Both the position numbers and the translations under genes were made by a program. Shown here in pieces: positions 24,463 to 33,235 of a DNA stretch of 64,000 nucleotides. The stretch's first letter is position 1; the number at the start of each line of letters is the position of its first letter. The notes under the pieces were generated by a model. It saw only the letters and a program-made list of their open reading frames with translations. It was not told where the DNA came from and made no database searches. Source of the DNA: Verrucomicrobia bacterium CG1_02_43_26 (GTDB lineage Bacteria; Verrucomicrobiota; Verrucomicrobiia; Opitutales; CG1-02-43-26); the NCBI GenBank assembly GCA_001872735.1, contig MNWT01000024.1:65480-129479 (forward strand), given 5' to 3'.

Positions 24463-24909
24463 TCAGGCCTCTTCCAAACCCATTTTTTGCCGCAGGTCTG
24501 CTAGTTTTTGGAGCGCTAATTGGGCGCTCGAGTTTTCGAGAGAATTGGAATCACTGGCGACCTCGTTTGTAGGTGCGTTTACAGACCTCAGGACTTTGCC
24601 GAGATCTGTGAAGTCATCCTTCCAGAGGCGCACGGCTTGGGGAAAGTGATTTAACTCCTTGCCGAGGTGTTCGTAAGCCACAGTAAGGATTGCAGCTTGA
24701 TGTTTGAGTTTTATTTTATCGATTTTACCCGTACTGATTTGCTGTGAAAAGGTGGTTATTTTTTTGTCTAAATTTAAACAAGCGATTTCGAGGCGAGTGG
24801 GATCCTGGTTATAGAAGGCAGCTTGATCTTCGTTGGCGAGGGAAGTTGAGCAGAAGCCAATGAACATGACGGCTGAAAGAATGAAAGCAGAAGGAGATTT
24901 GCAACGCAT
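24463..24909 (-). CDS. Hypothetical exported protein
   Basis: This 148-residue protein has a clear signal peptide: basic N-terminus MRCKSPS, hydrophobic core AFILSAVMFIGF, and a cleavage site near SLANE. The mature part is about 120 residues, helical and charged, without a recognised family. It is probably periplasmic. It lies between ppiB and the SurA-like gene on the same strand, separated from the latter by a terminator, so it is probably expressed from its own promoter. Confidence 0.65.
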   Translation of the reverse strand: MRCKSPSAFILSAVMFIGFCSTSLANEDQAAFYNQDPTRLEIACLNLDKKITTFSQQISTGKIDKIKLKHQAAILTVAYEHLGKELNHFPQAVRLWKDDFTDLGKVLRSVNAPTNEVASDSNSLENSSAQLALQKLADLRQKMGLEEA

Positions 24910-24980
24910 TGAAGGAAGGGGTGGGGGTTAGTGGTATTAGTATACTTGTATATTTACACTAAGTGGGGGTATATGACAAA

Positions 24981-25016
24981 CGAAAATTAAAGGCGCTTGT
25001 ATAAACTAAGCGCCTT
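24981..25016 (-). terminator. Intrinsic terminator after the SurA-like gene
   Basis: AAGGCGCTT (24990-24998) and AAGCGCCTT (25008-25016) are perfect 9-base arms with a 9-base loop. On the minus strand the hairpin is followed by TAATTTTCG. It lies 31 bases after the SurA-like stop codon. Confidence 0.75.
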
Positions 25017-25047
25017 GGTGATAAAACTTTAGGTGTGATTGTATCGG

Positions 25048-26076
25048 TTAGATGTAGTAGCGAATATGAGCTTTTTCTCTGAGGCGCTGTATCCACTTTT
25101 TGTGGGCCTGTTGTGCGAGATTGTTTGCCAATTTACGCTCTATTTCGTCACGAACCTCTTCTAGCGGCATGATGCCATCTTCACGTTTATCCTCAACATA
25201 AAGAATGAAGACGTAGTTATCTAGGCTAACGGGCTCACTGTAGGTATTCTTTTCTAAAGCAAAGGCGACATCCGCTAATTCCGTGCGAATATCTGTACGA
25301 TTGATCCAGCCCCAGTCTCCACCGGTTTCCTTCATGTGATCTTGGCTGTATTTTTTAGCAGCGGCTTGAAATGACATTCCAGCGCGGAGATCCTGCAAGA
25401 TTTTGTCGGCTTGTTGGAGCAATACCTCTTGAGATTCGTTTGTGTAAGGAACAAGTGTGATTTGACGCAACTTGACACCCTCTTTTTGTACAAACTCCTG
25501 AGGATGCTCTTGATAATAAGTTAAGATTTTTTCCGGGCTGACTTCGGATTGGGATTTCATTTTTTGATCCCGCATGACGGAAACGATAACGTTCTTGCGC
25601 ATTTCATCCTTGAATTCGCGAAGCGTTTTTCCGTGGGCTGAAAGGTACTCGAGAAGCTGAGTACGGTCACCATTAAAATTTTTGCTGAGAAAGTCCGCAA
25701 ATTGGTTATCCAAGTAGGCTTGTGGAATCTTCATTTTCTTGCGATTGAAGTCCTCTACGATTAATTCGCGATCGATCAAGTTTTCTAAAATTTCACGGCC
25801 AATGGCATCAACCCGCTGGTTGAATTCGGCTTCAGTAAGAGATTCACGCTGGATTTGAGGGAGAATGCCTTCTAACTCCAAGCGTACGTCTTGGAGAGTA
25901 ATAATCTGATCATCTACGATAGCAGCGATACCACTCGGGTAGGTACCAGGCTCTGTGAGCTCCTTTTCTAGATCTGATTCATTGACTGGTTCTGCTTGAT
26001 CGGAAAGTTGCTCGGTGGCAAATGCAATTGTAATTGCGGATATGAAAAATAAAAAAAATCTGAAAGTTAGACGCAT
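25048..26076 (-). CDS. SurA-like periplasmic peptidyl-prolyl isomerase/chaperone
   Basis: This 342-residue protein has an N-terminal signal peptide (hydrophobic FFLFFISAITIAFA), a SurA N-terminal chaperone domain beginning GIAAIVDDQIITLQDV, and one PpiC-type parvulin domain (LRQITLVPYTN, KILQDLRAGMSFQAAAKKYSQD, GGDWGWINRTDI, then FILYVEDKREDGIMP). SurA-type proteins help outer-membrane proteins fold in the periplasm. Only one parvulin domain is present, where classical SurA has two. It is the last gene of a minus-strand run beginning with pilT, but its own promoter (26123-26150) suggests independent expression. TamA and other barrel proteins are plausible clients. Confidence 0.85.
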   Translation of the reverse strand: MRLTFRFFLFFISAITIAFATEQLSDQAEPVNESDLEKELTEPGTYPSGIAAIVDDQIITLQDVRLELEGILPQIQRESLTEAEFNQRVDAIGREILENLIDRELIVEDFNRKKMKIPQAYLDNQFADFLSKNFNGDRTQLLEYLSAHGKTLREFKDEMRKNVIVSVMRDQKMKSQSEVSPEKILTYYQEHPQEFVQKEGVKLRQITLVPYTNESQEVLLQQADKILQDLRAGMSFQAAAKKYSQDHMKETGGDWGWINRTDIRTELADVAFALEKNTYSEPVSLDNYVFILYVEDKREDGIMPLEEVRDEIERKLANNLAQQAHKKWIQRLREKAHIRYYI

Positions 26077-26122
26077 GACGATGTATGTTTTATGTAAAAA
26101 AAGTTAACTATCTAATAGTAAA

Positions 26123-26150
26123 AGTGTATATGAAATTTCTAATAGGTCAA
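26123..26150 (-). promoter_or_regulatory. Candidate promoter of the SurA-like gene
   Basis: The minus strand has -35 TTGACC (26150-26145), a 16-base spacer and -10 TACACT (26128-26123), about 47 bases before the start codon. Confidence 0.4.
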
Positions 26151-26178
26151 TCCGTAAAGGCCTAAAAGTTTAGAGAAC

Positions 26179-27384
26179 TCATATGTAGGATAATTTATCC
26201 AAGATACCTAAGAGCGGGAGAAACATGGCGATGATGATGCCACCGATAAAAACAGTTAAACCGATAATGAGCATAGGCTCCAGCAGAGAAACGATTGAAC
26301 CGATGTGTTTTTCGAGATCCTCCTCACCATCTGCGGCAATTTTCAAAAAAGCCTCCGGGAGATTGCCTGATGCCTCACCCACGGAAATGAGACTGATATC
26401 TGTTTCCGGTATGAGCGGGATTACTTGAAGGGCGTTTCCTATGGCAGCCCCCTCACGAACCCGTTGGATCACGAAAAGCATTCGTTTTTCGAAATAAGTT
26501 ATATCGAACAGATTGTGTGTGATCTCCAATGCCTTTACGACCGGGACATTGTTTGCTAAAAGCGTTCCCATTGCGTTATAAAATCTGATCAAGGCAATTC
26601 CGATAAGAACCCCTCTTACCCTGGGAACGCGCAGGAGCCAGGACTTTAAGGCTTTAGGATTTAAGAGCCGTTTAGCAATAACGGTTAACACTATGCCGAT
26701 AAAAAGAAGGGATAAAAAGTGGTTCTTTATGAAGATAGCTGTTTCGAATACAAATTGTGTCAACACTGGCATAGGGGCATTGCCTAACATGTTTTCAAAT
26801 ACGAATTGAAATTTGGGAATAACAAATATGACTAATAAAGCCACAACGATGATGGATACCCCCAATACGATGGCGGGGTAGGTTAGGGCATTTTTAATTT
26901 TTCGCTTCGTTTGTTGAGCTTTGTTTAACTGGTGGGAGAGTTTGGATAAACTGATGTCTAATTTTCCGCTAGCCTCCCCGGCTTGAACCATACTGATGAA
27001 AAAACTATCGAAGACAGACGGCATTGATTCTAAAGCATCTGAAAAAGATCTACCATCGTATAAAGCTGTTTTAATGTTTACCAGAATACGCTTCATTTTA
27101 GGGGAGTATTCTTGGCGCTCAAGCAGTTCGATGCATTGGAGAAGCGGCATTTTTGCTTTTAGTAATGCTGCTAATTGCTTTGCAAAGTGAGCGATTTTAT
27201 AACTTTTGAGAGAACGAATACGCTGAGCTTGTTTACGAGAATGCTCCGGAAGTACTGCGATATGAGTTACATTCAATTTCTTTTGCGCTAATAGCTGTTG
27301 GAGCTCAAGTTCAGAATTTGCCTGTAACGTACCGGTCCGTAATGAACGATTTTTGTCTAGGGCTGAATACTCGTATTTGGGCAT
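26179..27384 (-). CDS. pilC: Type IV pilus/type II secretion platform protein (PilC/GspF)
   Basis: This polytopic inner-membrane protein of about 401 residues is the platform on which the PilB/PilT ATPases act. It begins MPKYEYSALDKN, the family N-terminus, and has two T2SSF repeats. The first contains FAKQLAALLKAKMPLLQCIELL and GEASGKLDISLSKLSHQL; the second contains FYNAMGTLLANNVPVVKALEIT and GEASGNLPEAFLKIAADGEE. Three membrane helices are at about 170-195, 215-240 and 375-400. The frame also opens at a start at 27459 inside the upstream gene; the start at 27384 fits the family and lies 23 bases after the gspE-like stop. It belongs to the pilT-pilB-pilC run. Confidence 0.92.
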   Translation of the reverse strand: MPKYEYSALDKNRSLRTGTLQANSELELQQLLAQKKLNVTHIAVLPEHSRKQAQRIRSLKSYKIAHFAKQLAALLKAKMPLLQCIELLERQEYSPKMKRILVNIKTALYDGRSFSDALESMPSVFDSFFISMVQAGEASGKLDISLSKLSHQLNKAQQTKRKIKNALTYPAIVLGVSIIVVALLVIFVIPKFQFVFENMLGNAPMPVLTQFVFETAIFIKNHFLSLLFIGIVLTVIAKRLLNPKALKSWLLRVPRVRGVLIGIALIRFYNAMGTLLANNVPVVKALEITHNLFDITYFEKRMLFVIQRVREGAAIGNALQVIPLIPETDISLISVGEASGNLPEAFLKIAADGEEDLEKHIGSIVSLLEPMLIIGLTVFIGGIIIAMFLPLLGILDKLSYI

Positions 27385-27407
27385 ATGATTACGTGACAAG
27401 AAATGAA

Positions 27408-28604
27408 TTAAATGACGCGGAGAGTTTCCTCGAGAGTTGTTTCGCCTTGTTGTGCCCAAAAAAGACCGGAGTCCTTAAGCGTTATCATACCCTGTTCGAT
27501 TGCGTTATCAAAGAGAGCGAGATTTGAGTTTTCACGCGCGATCAGATTCTTAATATTATTCGTGAGCTTTAAGTATTCGAAAATGCCCCTGCGCCCGAAA
27601 AAACCCGTTTGATGGCAATGGGGGCACCCAAGACCCCTACTAAAAGAGATTTCAGGCGTTACAGAAAATTGCTCACGGATTTCGTCATCCGGAGTGTACT
27701 GGGTACGACAGCGCGAACAATTTATTCTTACCAGCCGCTGTGCCAAGACCCCCTCTAACGCTGCTGTGATCAAAAATAACTCAAGCCCGAGATCCCGTAA
27801 ACGCGTGATGGCAGACGTGGAATCGGGTGTGTGTAGGGTTGATAATACCAAGTGGCCGGTGAGAGCTGCTCTGGCCGAGATTTGGGCGGTTTCCCGATCT
27901 CGAATTTCTCCGACCAGGATAACATCCGGATCTTGACGTAAAAAGGAGCGGACGCATCTCCCAAACGTGACATTGATGCTCGCGTTAACAGGAACCTGAG
28001 TAATTCTGGGAATAGAGTACTCGACCGGATCCTCAACTGTGATGAGCTTCTTTTTAGGAGAATTTAGTTGATTAAGGATACTATAAAGCGTTGTTGTTTT
28101 ACCACTCCCCGTGGGACCAGCCACTAAAAGCATTCCCTGGGTGAGTTGGTAGGCTTGCGTAACATCACGTGTGATTTGAGGCAGCATGCCCAGGGATTCC
28201 ATTGAAGAAAAAAGCCTGTTTTTATTTAACAATCGTATAACGAGACTCTCTCCCTGAATCGTGGGTAAAGCAGAGACACGGCAATCAATTTCCTGGCCCT
28301 GATAAGTGTACAAGAAACGGCCATCCTGAGGGATGTTGTATTCAGAAATATCCAGACTTGCTAAGATTTTAACACGAGAAAGAACGGATTGGGCGGACTG
28401 GAAATCCACGGTATGCATATCATAGAGCAAACCATCGAGCCGAAAACGCACAATGACATTGTCTTCGGTTGTTTCGAAATGGATATCGGCGACATTTCGA
28501 TAAACGGCATCGTTTAGCAAATTATCTAAAAAAGCCTTTGCCGCGGATTCGTTAGCAAGGTTTGGCGGAAGTTTTTGGGGAAGTTGTTGAGATACAGCAG
28601 GCAT
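27408..28604 (-). CDS. pilB: Type IV pilus/type II secretion assembly ATPase (PilB/GspE), short N-terminus
   Basis: This 398-residue hexameric ATPase powers assembly of the pilus or pseudopilus. It has Walker A GPTGSGKTT, the Asp box in ITVEDPVEYSIP, Walker B ILVGEIRDRETA, the His box HLVLSTLHTPDS, and a C-terminal tetracysteine zinc site (CSRC then CPHC). PilB and GspE usually have 500-570 residues with an N-terminal MshEN domain; this protein starts close to the N2 domain (NVADIHFETTEDNVIVRFRLDG) and lacks that domain. It lies between pilT and pilC, 15 and 23 bases apart. The short form may dock differently or use a separate adaptor protein. Confidence 0.9.
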   Translation of the reverse strand: MPAVSQQLPQKLPPNLANESAAKAFLDNLLNDAVYRNVADIHFETTEDNVIVRFRLDGLLYDMHTVDFQSAQSVLSRVKILASLDISEYNIPQDGRFLYTYQGQEIDCRVSALPTIQGESLVIRLLNKNRLFSSMESLGMLPQITRDVTQAYQLTQGMLLVAGPTGSGKTTTLYSILNQLNSPKKKLITVEDPVEYSIPRITQVPVNASINVTFGRCVRSFLRQDPDVILVGEIRDRETAQISARAALTGHLVLSTLHTPDSTSAITRLRDLGLELFLITAALEGVLAQRLVRINCSRCRTQYTPDDEIREQFSVTPEISFSRGLGCPHCHQTGFFGRRGIFEYLKLTNNIKNLIARENSNLALFDNAIEQGMITLKDSGLFWAQQGETTLEETLRVI

Positions 28605-28619
28605 TAATCCATAAAGCGC

Positions 28620-29711
28620 TTATTGGCTTATGGGATTTTTAGTAACATTGCCCTGACCTTCAAGCTTTTTCCGCATTTGATCCGGATATTGAGATTTATC
28701 TATGACCTCATCTCGGTACACAAGACCACGGTTGTAGAGACTGAGTAAGCAGGCATCTAATGTGATCATACCATAGGACGCACCGGTTTGAATATCGGAA
28801 GTGATACGATAAGTCTTATCATCTCGAATGAGAGTAGCGATAGAATCGGTATTGATCATGATTTCAAACGCGGCAACCCGACCTCCGCCAACCCGCCTTA
28901 AAAGCGTTTGAGAAACGACTGCCAAAATTGAAGAAGCTAATTGAGTACGAATGTACTCCTTTGCGGAAGCAGGGAAAGCGTCTATAATACGGTCAACCGT
29001 TCTTGCCGCGCCCGTTGTGTGTAACGTAGCCATCACTAAGTGACCCGTTTCTGCAGCGCTGATAGCGGCCTCCATCGTTTCCAGATCACGCATTTCCCCA
29101 ACGAGAATAACATCCGGATCCTGTCTTAAAGCACTTCGTAAAGCGTATCCAAAGCTAGGGGTATCGATACCGACTTCGCGTTGACTGACGATAGATTTTT
29201 TGTGACGATGATAATATTCAATAGGATCCTCGATAGTAATGATGTGACCCTCTATGTTCTCATTAATCCAATTGATCATGGATGCCAACGTAGTTGATTT
29301 ACCACAGCCGGTTGGCCCTGTTACCAGTATGAGCCCCCTAGGGCGCCTTAAAAGTTCTTTAATTTTTTCCGGCAAACCGATGACATCCAGCGGAAGAATC
29401 TCATTAGGAATTAAACGCAGTACGACCCCATAATTCCCCTTTGAACGCATAACACTCACACGAAACCTTGCTTTATCGAGGAAAGCGAAACCAAAATCGA
29501 CGCCCCCCTTTTGCTTTATCTCTTGCTTGTGAAGATCAGACGTAATGGAATTGATTAAACTTTCGGTATCCTCTGGGGTTAACGCGGAACCCTCTACGGG
29601 AATCATGGAACCATTGATTCTGAGTATAGGAGCTTGGTCAACCTGGATGTGGAGGTCGGAAGCACCTTCATCAACCATCAGGTTTAAGAGATCATTCATC
29701 TCGTAGCTCAT
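28620..29711 (-). CDS. pilT: Type IV pilus retraction ATPase PilT
   Basis: PilT disassembles pili and drives retraction and twitching. The 363-residue protein has the PilT N-terminus [19 protein letters not shown], Walker [10 protein letters not shown], the Asp box [11 protein letters not shown], Walker [14 protein letters not shown] and the His box [12 protein letters not shown]. The lack of a tetracysteine site and the early ASDLHIQ motif separate PilT from PilB. It is first in the pilT-pilB-pilC run and has its own promoter at 29751-29780. Its presence argues that the machine includes a retractable type IV pilus rather than only a type II secretion system. Confidence 0.94.
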   Translation of the reverse strand: MSYEMNDLLNLMVDEGASDLHIQVDQAPILRINGSMIPVEGSALTPEDTESLINSITSDLHKQEIKQKGGVDFGFAFLDKARFRVSVMRSKGNYGVVLRLIPNEILPLDVIGLPEKIKELLRRPRGLILVTGPTGCGKSTTLASMINWINENIEGHIITIEDPIEYYHRHKKSIVSQREVGIDTPSFGYALRSALRQDPDVILVGEMRDLETMEAAISAAETGHLVMATLHTTGAARTVDRIIDAFPASAKEYIRTQLASSILAVVSQTLLRRVGGGRVAAFEIMINTDSIATLIRDDKTYRITSDIQTGASYGMITLDACLLSLYNRGLVYRDEVIDKSQYPDQMRKKLEGQGNVTKNPISQ

Positions 29712-29750
29712 AGGGGTAAGGGGGCTTAAGGATTGAGACTGTGTTAGCTA

Positions 29751-29780
29751 ATTATAATACATTTCATGTATAAATTACAA
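29751..29780 (-). promoter_or_regulatory. Promoter of the pilT-pilB-pilC run
   Basis: On the minus strand -35 TTGTAA (29780-29775), an 18-base spacer and a consensus -10 TATAAT (29756-29751) lie about 40 bases before the pilT start codon. Confidence 0.55.
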
Positions 29781-29869
29781 GTATTAGATTTCTTTTCACG
29801 CACGACTAAAAATTAACTTTCTTGTCATTGCGTGAAATAAATGTGTTAGTAGAGACAGGAAAGAACATC

Positions 29870-30391
29870 ATGAGAAATTTTAAGTTCCTAGAAGATCTTG
29901 CCCGCTACAACCCACATGCAAAAACGCTTTTGCATATCAATATTGGGGAGCAGAAGCTGTACGTGATAGATGTACCCTCTCAGAAAAGCGAGCAGGAATA
30001 TACTATCTCAACAAGCGAGAACGAGCCCTCTTATGAAGAAGGATCTAACGGAACGCCGATGGGTTGGTTTGAAATATCTGAAAAGATCGGTGCGGAAGCG
30101 CCTAGCGGCATGGTCTTTAAAGGAAGGAAAGCAACGGGAAAGTGTTTTTGGGAATACCCTAAAGAAGAGCAATCAAGTGATTTTGTAACCACAAGAATCT
30201 TGAGATTAAACGGGCTTGAAGCCGGTGTTAATGATAATACGCTTAGCCGGTACGTATATATACACGGCACAAATCATGAAAACGATATTGGCATACCTAA
30301 GAGCCACGGCTGCATTCGGATGCTCAATAAAGATGTTATTGAACTTTTCGATTTTACACCTGTAAAAACTATGCTTTATATTGAGCGATAG
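29870..30391 (+). CDS. L,D-transpeptidase (YkuD-domain) protein
   Basis: YkuD enzymes cross-link peptidoglycan through diaminopimelate-diaminopimelate bonds or attach proteins to the wall. The 173-residue product has the active-site region YIHGTN and SHGCIRM (His and Cys) near the C-terminus, plus the early LLHINIGEQKLYVIDV strand pair of the fold. The open frame extends to a TTG at 29822; ATG 29870 is preferred because AGGAAAG stands just upstream. Neither start gives a signal peptide or membrane helix, which is odd for a wall enzyme. It could leave the cell by another route or modify cytoplasmic precursors. Confidence 0.82.
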   Translation: MRNFKFLEDLARYNPHAKTLLHINIGEQKLYVIDVPSQKSEQEYTISTSENEPSYEEGSNGTPMGWFEISEKIGAEAPSGMVFKGRKATGKCFWEYPKEEQSSDFVTTRILRLNGLEAGVNDNTLSRYVYIHGTNHENDIGIPKSHGCIRMLNKDVIELFDFTPVKTMLYIER

Positions 30392-30414
30392 AAATTTAAC
30401 CCCCAAAAAAACCT

Positions 30415-30909
30415 ATGAAACTTTCAACAAAACTAGAAAAACTGATCAACGATCAAACGAATCTTGAATTGACGGCAGCCTATATTTATTTAGGAATGGC
30501 AGCTTGGTTTGAAACGACCCCGTATGATGGATTTTCGATCTGGATGCGTAAACAGTTTAACGAAGAGATAGGACATGCGATGCGATTTTTTGATTTTTTA
30601 AAAAATCGAAATAATGTGATTGAGCTGGAAGCCCTGGCAAAACCAACCTGTTCCTTTGCGAGCCCCATTGAAGTGTTTAAAGCATCATTGACACACGAAC
30701 AGAAAGTAACGCGCTCGATACAGCACATCTATAAAGTGGCTGAAGAAGAGGATGATTTTACGACAATGGAATTTCTTAACTGGTTTTTAAAAGAACAAGT
30801 TGAAGAAGAGAAGAACGTACAGGATATGCTGGACAAGCTACTTCTTGCCGGAGAGAACCCTGATGCCTTATTAAGAATAGATGCCCTTGCCGGGAAAAGA
30901 AGTTCTTAA
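30415..30909 (+). CDS. ftnA: Ferritin
   Basis: This 164-residue non-haem ferritin stores iron as a 24-mer and oxidises Fe(II) at a dinuclear ferroxidase site. The four-helix pattern is plain: LEKLINDQTNLELTAAYIYLGMAAWFE, then FNEEIGHAMRFFDFL with the Glu and His ligands, and LKEQVEEEKNVQDML. It follows the L,D-transpeptidase gene by 23 bases and converges with the aminotransferase gene 4 bases downstream. The divalent-metal exporter at 1.3 kb is a functional relative but not a neighbour. Confidence 0.94.
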   Translation: MKLSTKLEKLINDQTNLELTAAYIYLGMAAWFETTPYDGFSIWMRKQFNEEIGHAMRFFDFLKNRNNVIELEALAKPTCSFASPIEVFKASLTHEQKVTRSIQHIYKVAEEEDDFTTMEFLNWFLKEQVEEEKNVQDMLDKLLLAGENPDALLRIDALAGKRSS

Positions 30910-30913
30910 AAAT

Positions 30914-32068
30914 TTAATTTACGGCAGAGGCTTCGAGTGAGGCCTTGGATTTAGCTTGTTTAAAAAAGCTTTGAATAACCTCAACAACGGCATCGCGCTC
31001 TTCCTTCGTTAATTCGGGGAATATAGGAAGACTAAGCACCTCTTTGCTCAATTGATGGGCACGATTGAGGCTCTCTTTACCAAAGGTATATTGGCTGAAG
31101 CAAGGTTGTACATCTAGTGTTTCGGGATAGTAAATTTCGGTGCCTATCCAGTTTTCAGATAAAAAGGCCCTTAAATCATCACGAAAACCGCCACGAACAC
31201 GGATTGTGTATTGGTTCCAGGTGTGGAAGTTGTCTCTAAGCTCGGTAGGAAGCGTCAAATAGCCATTAAGGTTTGCTAAACTTTGGTCATAGAAACGAGC
31301 ATTTTCGCGCCTACGCTCGATATAACTATTTAAGTAAGGCAACTTAGCTTCCAAAAAGGCAGCTTGAATGGCATCTAAACGGAAATTACCCCCTACGACC
31401 GGATGGTAATACTTAGATTCCATACCATGAACGCGCAGCATTTTGAGTTTAGCAGCGAACTCATCATCATTTGTGGTGACCATACCGGCATCACCTAGAG
31501 CGCCAAGATTTTTGGTGGGGTAGAAACTGAAGCAGCCGATGTGGCCAATTGTGCCCAGTTGTTGTTGTTTATAAGTAGCCCCTAAAGATTGTGCTACGTC
31601 CTCGATAACAATTAAATTGTGCTCTTTTGCCAAATGCATAACGGCATCCATATTAGCGGATTGGCCGAAAAGATGGACGGGGATGATTGCCTTAGTGCGC
31701 GCGGTTATTTTGCGCGCGGCATCCTCGGGATCTAGGTTAAAGTCATCATTATTGGAATCCACCCAAACCGGAGTAGCACCTACTCTGGCGACGACCCCTG
31801 CTGTGGCAAAAAAAGTAAAAGCGGGGCAAAGAACCTCATCACCCGGGCCAATTGAAGCGGCCATCAAAGCGATGAGAAGCGCGTCCGTACCAGAACTTAC
31901 GCCAATAGCGTGCTTTGTGCCGAGGTAGCCCACCATAGCGTTTTCGAAGGACAAAACACTTTCGCCCAAAATGTAATTACAAGGGAGGAGCACGTTGCTA
32001 AAGACCCGTGTTAATTCACGTTCGATGGCTTTGTGTTGTTTCTTGAGATCGAATAGTGGTACCTTCAT
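30914..32068 (-). CDS. DegT/DnrJ/EryC1/StrS family PLP aminotransferase
   Basis: These PLP enzymes transaminate keto sugars of nucleotide sugars for lipopolysaccharide, capsule or glycan synthesis. The 384-residue protein starts VPLFDLKKQHKAIERELT and has the family glycine and cofactor motifs SSGTDALLIALMA, GDEVLCPAFTFFATAG, IIPVHLFGQSANMD and FSFYPTKNLGALGDAGMV, in which the Lys binds PLP. The frame extends to a TTG at 32086; the ATG at 32068 fits the family N-terminus. The sugar product is unknown. The GT9 and GT4 genes elsewhere in the window are consistent with a surface glycan pathway. Confidence 0.9.
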   Translation of the reverse strand: MKVPLFDLKKQHKAIERELTRVFSNVLLPCNYILGESVLSFENAMVGYLGTKHAIGVSSGTDALLIALMAASIGPGDEVLCPAFTFFATAGVVARVGATPVWVDSNNDDFNLDPEDAARKITARTKAIIPVHLFGQSANMDAVMHLAKEHNLIVIEDVAQSLGATYKQQQLGTIGHIGCFSFYPTKNLGALGDAGMVTTNDDEFAAKLKMLRVHGMESKYYHPVVGGNFRLDAIQAAFLEAKLPYLNSYIERRRENARFYDQSLANLNGYLTLPTELRDNFHTWNQYTIRVRGGFRDDLRAFLSENWIGTEIYYPETLDVQPCFSQYTFGKESLNRAHQLSKEVLSLPIFPELTKEERDAVVEVIQSFFKQAKSKASLEASAVN

Positions 32069-32155
32069 CAGTTTACAATAATACAACGTTATATATAAAA
32101 TGAAAGGATTAAACTTTTACATAAGTCAAAAAGAGTAAGCACGCCCCTTTTCAGC

Positions 32156-32185
32156 TGGACAAATAAACAACAGGAGCATTAGAAT
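32156..32185 (+). promoter_or_regulatory. Candidate promoter of the DUF1338 gene
   Basis: TGGACA (32156-32161), an 18-base spacer and TAGAAT (32180-32185) stand about 45 bases before the start codon. Confidence 0.4.
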
Positions 32186-32232
32186 TAGTCATATACCCTT
32201 ATTAAACCCCGAACCCTGTAGGAGTATTGACT

Positions 32233-33177
32233 ATGAGTACGTTAAAAGGCCCCGAAATATGGCAAACAATCTTTGTCCCTAAATTGCATGAATTGTATAG
32301 AAAGGAAGTTCCTTCCACAAAACGGTTTGAAAAACTGATTGATAAGCTTGGCGGAAAAATCACATTGGACCACGGAGCAACGCGTACAGCAGACCGCGAG
32401 TTATACGAATTATTAACCAGAATTGGCGCTGCGTTTGGGTTGGAGCCGAAGGCGAGTTACGAATTTCCGGAAAAGCATTTAACGGCGATTGCGATGGATC
32501 TCCCGGACGGTAGCGGATTTAAATGGTTTTCTACGCTAATTCTTTACAGAGAGCTTTCTGATAAACTCGTTCAAGCTGTTGAAGAAGACATGGAGCGGTC
32601 AAAACATCATTTATCCAGCAAAGGAAAGGAATTGCTTGAAAAACTAGAGCAAGACAAGTCTCTTAATAGAAAAGAAGCCGATGCCCTATGCGAGATATTG
32701 GTTAACGAATTCTTCCATCGACAAGGAAAGCCCCTAAAAAAAGCTACTTTGGAAATGGTGATAAAAGAGTCCAATGAGCTAGCAAATGCTCTCCTTATGG
32801 GGCCTCAATTTAACCATGTTGCGTATTTGCTAAACGAACTTGATATAAAGGATTGGTATGGCGCGGAAGTCATACAAGTACTCAACGATACCATGGAGCG
32901 AGCCGGGTTTACGATGTTACCGGCAGTACAAGGAAAGCCCGGCGGCATTCTACGTCAAACCTCAACGATGGCCGATCGCTTAAGCTTTAAGCTCGATGAT
33001 AATGGTAAAACTGTAACGATTGACCACCCGGCGATGTTCCTTGAGTTTATCCAACGAGGAGCGGAGCAGGACAAAGACGGTAAGACGTTGTTTGATAAAC
33101 ATGGTAAAATAAAGCGATTCCAGGGATTCCTGGCCACCAATACGGTTAAGCTTTATGATTCCACTAAAGTGAGTTAA
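32233..33177 (+). CDS. DUF1338 family, 2-oxoadipate dioxygenase/decarboxylase-like
   Basis: Proteins of this family (HglS, YdcJ) use Fe(II) and O2 to convert 2-oxoadipate to 2-hydroxyglutarate in lysine breakdown. The 314-residue product has the family metal motif LDHGATRTADREL, a second His in QFNHVAYLLNELDI, and a Glu in MFLEFIQRG, which fit a His-His-Glu iron site. The N-terminal helix WQTIFVPKLHELYRKEVP is also typical. The AGGAG at 32220-32224 favours ATG 32233 over the TTG at 32227. No lysine-catabolism neighbours are present, so the native substrate may differ. A strong terminator follows (33204-33231). Confidence 0.82.
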   Translation: MSTLKGPEIWQTIFVPKLHELYRKEVPSTKRFEKLIDKLGGKITLDHGATRTADRELYELLTRIGAAFGLEPKASYEFPEKHLTAIAMDLPDGSGFKWFSTLILYRELSDKLVQAVEEDMERSKHHLSSKGKELLEKLEQDKSLNRKEADALCEILVNEFFHRQGKPLKKATLEMVIKESNELANALLMGPQFNHVAYLLNELDIKDWYGAEVIQVLNDTMERAGFTMLPAVQGKPGGILRQTSTMADRLSFKLDDNGKTVTIDHPAMFLEFIQRGAEQDKDGKTLFDKHGKIKRFQGFLATNTVKLYDSTKVS

Positions 33178-33203
33178 TAAAAAAATAGTTTTTAAGAACT
33201 TGA

Positions 33204-33231
33204 AAAGACTGCCCGGTTGGGCAGTCTTTTT
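33204..33231 (+). terminator. Intrinsic terminator after the DUF1338 gene
   Basis: AAGACTGCCC, loop GGTT, GGGCAGTCTT followed by a short T run. The stem is 10 perfect base pairs. It ends only 4 bases before the start codon of the next gene, so that gene needs read-through or another promoter. Confidence 0.88.
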
Positions 33232-33235
33232 GTGA

